From contig JACPDM010000003.1 in NCBI GenBank assembly GCA_016184045.1, positions 1 through 37,937 of the forward strand: a DNA stretch of 37,937 nucleotides. The letters run 5' to 3'. The translations under genes were made by a program, and so were the position numbers. Source of the DNA: Micavibrio aeruginosavorus (GTDB taxonomy: Bacteria > Pseudomonadota > Alphaproteobacteria > Micavibrionales > Micavibrionaceae). The notes beneath the pieces are model-generated. The model had not been told where the DNA came from, searched no databases, and saw nothing but the letters and a program-made list of their open reading frames with translations. Each line of letters begins with the position of its first letter. The stretch's first letter is position 1. Of the stretch, positions 35,153-37,937 are shown one piece after another.

Positions 35153-36267
35153 CATGCCCCTTGTCATCAAGCCCCAGACCGTGGGCCAGCGCCGATTCAA
35201 GGAAACGGTCGAGATCCCCGTCCAGAACCCGGAAAGCGTCGGTGTTCTCGGTCCCCGTGCGCAGGTCTTTAACCATTTGATAGGGCTGGAGAACATAGGA
35301 CCGGATCTGGTGGCCCCAGCCGATATCCGATTTCTCGCTATGGGCGGCGTTGGCGGCTTCGGCCCGCTTTTCCAGCTCCATCTCGTAAATCCGGGCGCGC
35401 AGCATGGAATAGGCCGTCGCGCGGTTCTTGTGCTGGGAACGCTCCGCCTGACAGGCGACGACGATCCCGGTCGGGATGTGCGTGAGGCGAATGGCGGAAT
35501 CGGTGGTGTTGACGTGCTGCCCCCCCGCCCCGCTGGAGCGGTAGGTGTCCATCTTCACGTCTTTTTCGTTGATCTCGACATTGATGGTGTCGTCGATTTC
35601 CGGCGACACCGAAACCGATGAAAAACTGGTATGGCGGCGGGCGTTGGAATCGAACGGCGAGATCCGCACCAGGCGGTGTACCCCGTTTTCGGATTTGAGC
35701 CAGCCATAAGCCTTGTCGCCGACGATATGGATGGAGGCGGATTTAACCCCGGCTTCCTCCCCTTCGCTGCGCGCCATCAGGGATACTTTATAGCCGTGCT
35801 GCTCGGCCCAGCGCGTGTACATGCGCAAGAGCATCTCGGCCCAGTCCTGCGCCTCGGTCCCGCCCGATCCGGCATGGACTTCAAGGAAGGCGTTGTTGCT
35901 GTCCACCTCGCCGGAGAGCAAGCTTTCGATCTGCATCTTCTCCGCTTCCTTGCGGAGGGAGAGGAGAGACTCTTCCGCCTCCCCGACGATCTCCAGATCG
36001 CCCTCGGCCTCGCCCATCTCGATCAGGCCGATGGAATCGTTCATGCGGTTTTCAAGCGCGCGAATGGACTGGATCTGCTGATCCAGTCCGTTGCGTTCTT
36101 TCATGATCGCCTGGGCTTTTTCGGGATTGGACCAGAGATTGGAATCTTCGGTCAGGCTGTTGAGCTCGGCAAAGCGGCTGAGGGCGTTTTCCCAGTCAAA
36201 GATGCCTCCTCAGCAATCCAAGGGATTGCCGGATATCATTGACGACGGTTTCGACCTCAGCCTTCAT
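35142..36267 (-). CDS. prfB: Peptide chain release factor 2 with programmed +1 frameshift
   Basis: RF2 terminates translation at UGA and UAA. The gene is 36267..36199 joined to 36197..35142, giving 374 aa. The first 23 codons (MKAEVETVVNDIRQSLGLLRRHL) end at an in-frame TGA. The +1 frame then continues DWENALSRFAELNSLTEDS into the rest of RF2. The stop region is AGGAGG CAT CTT TGA C, the classical slippery site with an internal Shine-Dalgarno sequence. GAGGQHVN (the GGQ peptide-release motif) and the domain-3 sequence are present. The ORF track begins only at 36104. It starts 7 bp after the stop of the DJ-1-like gene. Confidence 0.95.
36195..36210 (-). promoter_or_regulatory. prfB autoregulatory frameshift site
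   Basis: AGGAGG (36210-36205), a 3-base spacer, then CTTTGAC (36201-36195). Low RF2 leaves the UGA unread, and the ribosome slips +1 on CTT T. Spacing is identical to the E. coli site (AGGGGG TAT CTT TGA C). Confidence 0.93.
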
Positions 36268-36273
36268 CGTTTG

Positions 36274-36756
36274 TTATGCCGCTTCCGGGATCTGGACGTC
36301 CTGCTGCGCCAGGAACGGGACGATGGCCGCAATATCCTCGGCCGTTTCAACAACCATCAGGTTGTCATGCATGGAAACATCGGTGTTCTGGCCCGCGAAA
36401 TCAAGCACGGACACGGCATCGCCGAACATCACGACTTTCTTTCCGGCGGACATGAAGCTGTTGACGATGCGCTTGGTGTGCGCCGTGGTTTTCAGTTTGT
36501 CCATGCTGCGCTGGCCGCCCGGGATCACCAGCATGTCGAAATCCGCGCCCAGCGCGGTGGCAAGCTGCTGATCCACCGGGAAATGGTGGCCCCAGCCGGT
36601 TCCTTCCCAGCCATTGACGAGGCCCTGATCCGGGCTGACCACTTTCACGCCCGCGCCGGCGGCGTTGAGGAGTTTCTGGGTTTCGGTGAAGTCTTGCTGA
36701 TTGAACCCGTTGGAAACGAGAATGGCGACTTTAAGTCCTTGCAGTGTTTTACGCAT
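36274..36756 (-). CDS. DJ-1/PfpI-fold protein lacking the nucleophile Cys
   Basis: 160 aa. The fold signature is clear: LKVAILVSNGFNQQDFTET, AGAGVKVVSPDQG, FDMLVIPGGQRSMDKL, and a nucleophile-elbow region. At the elbow (usual A-[IV]-C-H-G) it reads KKVVMFGDAVSVLDFAG, with no Cys, so glyoxalase- or protease-like chemistry is not expected. An acid residue (QQDFTET) remains near the N-terminus. A structural or binding role, as in the C-terminal domain of large catalases, is one possibility. GAGGG precedes the ATG. Likely co-transcribed with prfB. Confidence 0.8.
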   Translation of the reverse strand: MRKTLQGLKVAILVSNGFNQQDFTETQKLLNAAGAGVKVVSPDQGLVNGWEGTGWGHHFPVDQQLATALGADFDMLVIPGGQRSMDKLKTTAHTKRIVNSFMSAGKKVVMFGDAVSVLDFAGQNTDVSMHDNLMVVETAEDIAAIVPFLAQQDVQIPEAA

Positions 36757-36948
36757 AGGTGAGAGCCCTCAAGCATTGTGGAAGTTATTGTTTTATCTTT
36801 GCTTTCCGGGTCTGGGACGCCCGGTATCCGCTGAAGCTGGGGGGAAGATGCTTCCTCCGCCCCCGGCTTGTCAAGAAAAACCCGCCAACACCCTGAAAAT
36901 CCTTGTGTACACGGCGTCACACTCTTCAGCTCGACCGTGTTTCCTCAC

Positions 36949-36977
36949 CGTCATCCCGGCTTGTCCGGGTGATGACG
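36949..36977. repeat. REP-like palindromic element
   Basis: CGTCATC-CCGG-cttgt-CCGGGTGATGACG forms an imperfect hairpin. The GTCATCCCGG...CCGGGATGAC type is a widespread intergenic repeat in alphaproteobacteria. Only one copy is in this window. Confidence 0.55.
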
Positions 36978-37021
36978 TGTGGGCGAGTTTCTTCATCAAT
37001 GGGGCCGCATAATCAATATCA

Positions 37022-37055
37022 ATGCAAAATCGAATCAAATGCAAAACCGAATCAA
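37022..37055. repeat. 17-bp direct tandem repeat, two copies
   Basis: ATGCAAAATCGAATCAA followed directly by ATGCAAAACCGAATCAA, one mismatch. It lies in AT-rich spacer; role unknown. Confidence 0.6.
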
Positions 37056-37261
37056 AAGTGTCAGATTAAATTGAAAGACAGATAGAATGGCATGATTTTA
37101 ATTTGATCTGAACGCTATTTGAAGACCACAAACCCGATGAAGCGCCTTGCTGTCGACTCTCTGGCGCGCAGCAATCCGCTCCCCGTCACCGTGTCCCTTA
37201 CAGAAGTCCCTTACAAAGGCAAACGCCGAAAGTCCAAAGCGTTCTAACCATTTGATTCCAT

Positions 37262-37337
37262 TGGAGCGGGCAACGGGTCTCGAACCCGCGACCTGCAGCT
37301 TGGGAAGCTGCCGCTCTACCAACTGAGCTATGCCCGC
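37262..37337 (-). tRNA. tRNA-Gly (anticodon CCC)
   Basis: 76 bases including an encoded CCA. Acceptor arms GCGGGCA and TGCCCGC pair with discriminator T. The D-arm is GCTCAGTTGGTAGAGC. The anticodon stem GCAGC/GCTGC holds loop TTCCCAA, so the anticodon is CCC, reading GGG. The T-arm is GCGGG-TTCGAGA-CCCGT. The ORFs listed across it are shadows. Confidence 0.95.
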
Positions 37338-37425
37338 GCCCCTTGTGGGATTCCATGGTTTTAAAGGGAAACCGGGCCCTTCGCAAGCCCCCCGAAAAGT
37401 CAGTGTATTTTCCGTTCAACAGGCC

Positions 37426-37453
37426 TTTACTTTCCAAATCAGTTGTCTATAAA
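37426..37453 (+). promoter_or_regulatory. Candidate sigma-70 promoter for the lipoprotein gene
   Basis: TTTACT and TATAAA are separated by 16 bases, with the ATG 63 bases after the -10 box. The match is fair at -35 (4/6) and good at -10 (5/6). Confidence 0.45.
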
Positions 37454-37515
37454 GTCAGACCCTGACAGGCGGAGAGCGCCTTGAAAAAACAGGTTTTTCT
37501 AAGGAGATTAATACG

Positions 37516-37937
37516 ATGAAGCTGCGCGGAATTGTTCTGGCAGGTCTGACACTGACCCTCGCCGCGTGCTCCGGTTTTGGCAAACACAGCGAAATTCAGG
37601 CGCTGAATGAAGTGCAGCCGGTCGGCAGCCCCTTTACCCAAAGCCTCGCGGCCGAATATCGTGACTTCGCCAACCGCGAAAATTCGCAGATGTTCGATTA
37701 TCCGGACGCCATCCACTTCGCGCGCAAGGGCCTTGCCGCCGCCGCCGGTGACGTCGTGATGCCCGAGCCGATCAGCGACTGGAACCTCACCCCGGCGCAT
37801 ATGGAAGAGCTCGGCACCGCGCGCGGCCGCCTGATCACCGCGTTTGATCTCGGCGCCCGCGACATCGCGCCGCAACTCTCCGCCGTGGCGCAAGCCCGCT
37901 TCGACTGCTGGATCGAGCAGCAGGAAGAAAACTGGCA
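37516..37937 (+). CDS. OmpA-family-type lipoprotein, N-terminal part (runs off right edge)
   Basis: 140 codons visible. AAGGAG lies 9 bases before the ATG. MKLRGIVLAGLTLTLAAC is a lipoprotein signal with lipobox LAAC, so the mature protein is lipid-anchored. The following text (ALNEVQPVGSPFTQSLAAEYRDFANRE...MFDYPDAIHFARKGLAAA...FDCWIEQQEENW) matches the N-terminal region of alphaproteobacterial OmpA-family lipoproteins, whose C-terminal peptidoglycan-binding domain would lie beyond the window. The ORF track omits it because it is open; the minus-strand 148-aa ORF is its shadow. Confidence 0.8.
   Translation, partial: MKLRGIVLAGLTLTLAACSGFGKHSEIQALNEVQPVGSPFTQSLAAEYRDFANRENSQMFDYPDAIHFARKGLAAAAGDVVMPEPISDWNLTPAHMEELGTARGRLITAFDLGARDIAPQLSAVAQARFDCWIEQQEENW

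Larger units (their letters stand above)
36757..37261. other. Intergenic region between DJ-1-like gene and tRNA-Gly
   Basis: About 505 bases without a credible gene. From left to right it holds a hairpin CCGGG/CCCGG (36806-36824) and a longer imperfect hairpin AAGCTGGGGG.../CCCCCGGCTT (36834-36869), probably in the 5' leader of the DJ-1 gene. A REP-like inverted repeat (36949-36977) and a 17-bp tandem repeat (37022-37055) follow, then AT-rich sequence. TTGACA on the minus strand near 36873 could be a -35 box, but its -10 is poor. Confidence 0.6.

Noticed and set aside
36834-36869. Long GC-rich hairpin considered as part of an SRP (4.5S) RNA
   Set aside because: The conserved SRP apical sequence (GGAAG/AGCAG loop pairing) is absent; more likely an mRNA leader hairpin.
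36701-37012. 103-aa + strand ORF in the DJ-1/tRNA spacer
   Set aside because: Crosses the hairpins and REP-like element; composition not protein-like.
1-37937. CRISPR array, insertion sequence or integron in the window
   Set aside because: No regularly spaced repeats, transposase motifs or attC-like sites were found on reading both strands.

Overview
The window looks like a chromosomal segment of a free-living, flagellated alphaproteobacterium of moderately high GC. The evidence is the family mix: PhaR/PHA genes, a bacterial aspartate/glutamate leucyl-tRNA-protein transferase (Bpt), DUF465 and RHH_4 small proteins, an alpha-type ParC, and a Tat-exported DUF882 protein. A Micavibrionales- or Rhodospirillales-like host is a guess from gene style; no taxonomic marker gene is present. 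There is no CRISPR array, integrase or insertion sequence, and most of the window is ordinary core genome.

Layout. 1-1837 (-): three closely packed genes for exported proteins, two of which carry phage-tail-like or lectin-like domains. They sit behind a hairpin-rich leader (about 1850-2090). 2195-3511 (-): a divergent subtilisin-like protein. 3668-8205 (+): a PAS/degenerate-GGDEF/EAL phosphodiesterase, motA, motB and bpt. 8217-11629 (-): parC, recO and a small unknown. 11740-14206 (-): a DUF882/YcbK-like Tat protein and a YcbB-like L,D-transpeptidase. 14465-16108 (-): pfkA and a bacterial PH-domain membrane protein. 16272-18849 (+): a DUF465 protein, purE and purK, with two small paralogous unknown genes on the opposite strand between purE and purK. 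18846-19766 (-): murQ. 19901-21528 (+): fumC and an RHH protein. 21545-25130 (-): an AsmA-family gene broken by a one-base frameshift.

25226-28746 (-) is a polyhydroxybutyrate cluster: phaC-like synthase, phaA thiolase, phaB reductase and a cyclic-nucleotide-binding-domain protein. phaR is divergent at 28861 with a TGC-N7-GCA palindrome in the shared promoter. phaB has an internal out-of-frame deletion of about 50 codons, so the local route from acetyl-CoA to 3-hydroxybutyryl-CoA is interrupted unless the assembly is wrong or another reductase exists. 29344-31008 (-) is a second degenerate-GGDEF/EAL protein. 31249-35152 (-) holds two tandem envelope proteins that share an N-terminal module; one ends in a TcpQ-like domain. 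35142-36267 (-) is prfB, whose complete reading frame needs the classical +1 programmed frameshift (AGGAGG CAT CTT TGA C); the ORF track misses its first 23 codons. It is preceded by a DJ-1/PfpI-fold protein that lacks the usual nucleophile cysteine. The window ends with tRNA-Gly(CCC) and the start of a lipoprotein of the OmpA-associated type.

The most interesting items are the small paralogous pair inside the purE-purK interval, the twin envelope proteins next to prfB, the exported phage-tail-like operon with its structured leader, the broken phaB and asmA genes, and the divergent subtilase and DJ-1 proteins. No sequence search was run; all family assignments are from reading motifs.
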